Assembly: GCF_006716565.1 (NCBI RefSeq) | Contig: NZ_VFPG01000001.1 | Coordinates: 4,712,001-4,776,000, forward strand | Source of the DNA: Nocardia bhagyanarayanae | GTDB taxonomy: Bacteria; Actinomycetota; Actinomycetes; Mycobacteriales; Mycobacteriaceae | Length of the DNA stretch: 64,000 nucleotides | Direction: 5' to 3' | Shown here: positions 63,693-64,000 of the stretch, in pieces | How positions within the stretch are numbered: position 1 is the first letter of the stretch | Layout: each line of letters starts with the position of its first letter | The notes under the pieces: generated by a model | What the model saw: only the letters and a program-made list of their open reading frames with translations | Database searches by the model: none | What the model was told of the DNA's origin: nothing | Made by a program: the position numbers and the translations under genes

Positions 63693-63887
63693 ATGGCCGG
63701 TCCCGCGATCGCGGGCGCACTGACCGGCGCGTTCGACCTTCGGGTCGCGCTGCTCGTCGTCGGAGCCGCGATCCTCATCGCGGGACTCGCCGTCGCAACC
63801 GAACTCCCTACCGCTGCCCTCGTGTGGAGGGGCGGATCGCGCTCCTTACCTGGAGAAGTCGGACCGGGACGCGGCGAATCGCTGTAG
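63693..63887 (+). pseudogene. C-terminal remnant of an MFS transporter
   Basis: The 64-residue stretch GPAIAGALTGAFDLRVALLV, VGAAILIAGLAVATELPTAA looks like the last two helices of a drug-type MFS transporter. Upstream, the same frame turns into Arg-rich sequence that overlaps the flavodoxin gene, so the rest of the transporter is missing. It ends eight bases before the SulP start. Confidence 0.55.
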
Positions 63888-63895
63888 GACGCACA

Positions 63896-64000
63896 ATGCT
63901 GAAGGTGATGCTCGAACGTGTGCTTCCAGGGCTGCGCCAATTCGACGGTTATCGGCGTGGCTGGTTGCGCAGCGATGTGCTGGCCGGGGTGACCGTGGCG
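63896..64000 (+). CDS. SulP-family anion transporter, 3' end outside window
   Basis: The first 35 codons from ATG 63896 read MLKVMLERVLPGLRQFDGYR, then RGWLRSDVLAGVTVA. This is the classic N-terminus of SulP sulfate/bicarbonate transporters (P...Y...WLR.D..AG.TVA just before helix 1). TAGGAC lies upstream as a weak ribosome site. The frame is open to the window end. Confidence 0.82.
   Translation, partial: MLKVMLERVLPGLRQFDGYRRGWLRSDVLAGVTVA

Overview
The window is high-GC actinobacterial DNA. Codons end mostly in G or C, many starts are GTG, and several genes overlap by ATGA or GTGA. An Rpf-type resuscitation factor, a Tat-like M13 lipoprotein peptidase, a lipoprotein L,D-transpeptidase and several small secreted proteins of mycolata type point to a Nocardia- or Rhodococcus-like organism. 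The genus is inferred from gene content, not proven. No tRNA, rRNA, CRISPR array, insertion sequence or prophage was recognised.

Left part (1-25.9 kb): the 3' part of a very large non-ribosomal peptide synthetase (NRPS; end of A, then T-E, four C-A-T modules and a terminal thioesterase) meets a convergent small secreted protein. Next comes an AraC-type regulator divergent from a catabolic gene run. That run holds a quinone-oxidoreductase-like enzyme, a TauD/TfdA dioxygenase, a beta-keto acid cleavage enzyme (BKACE), an MFS transporter, an alpha/beta hydrolase, both subunits of a 3-oxoacid CoA-transferase and a secreted protein, and it closes with a perfect 17-bp hairpin. The enzymes suggest oxidation of an unknown substrate to a beta-keto acid. 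The keto acid is cleaved with acetyl-CoA, and the acetoacetate released is activated by the CoA-transferase. A YeiH-family transporter follows.

Middle part (25.9-48 kb): an SDR, and a monooxygenase-like protein divergent from a MarR regulator with a palindromic operator between them. Then come a coupled pair (unknown protein plus AbiEii-like nucleotidyltransferase), an orphan periplasmic-binding-fold protein without a signal peptide, an amidase and a LuxR-type regulator. A three-gene overlapping operon follows: a proline-rich surface protein, a membrane protein, and a membrane Ser/Thr kinase whose C-terminal half has the same layout as the preceding membrane protein. Next are an L,D-transpeptidase, an ABC exporter, an Rpf, a TetR regulator with two operator-like sites, a phytoene-desaturase-like FAD enzyme and an M13 peptidase.

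Right part (48-64 kb): a single-chain acetyl-CoA carboxylase of 1820 residues with the eukaryotic-type central domain, preceded by a leader rich in hairpins. A perfect hairpin separates it from a DoxX-like protein. Then come an FMN reductase, small and secreted proteins and a hemerythrin. A STAND-type NTPase with a WD40-like C-terminus has no effector domain of its own and is preceded by a coupled 58-residue ORF. The window ends with a frame-disrupted small membrane protein, a secreted hydrolase, a degenerate region, a flavodoxin-like protein, an MFS remnant and the start of a SulP transporter.

The strongest candidates for undescribed biology are the STAND NTPase with its small upstream ORF, the kinase operon, the eukaryotic-type carboxylase with its structured leader, and the BKACE operon. 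The orphan NRPS and the AbiEii-like pair come after these.
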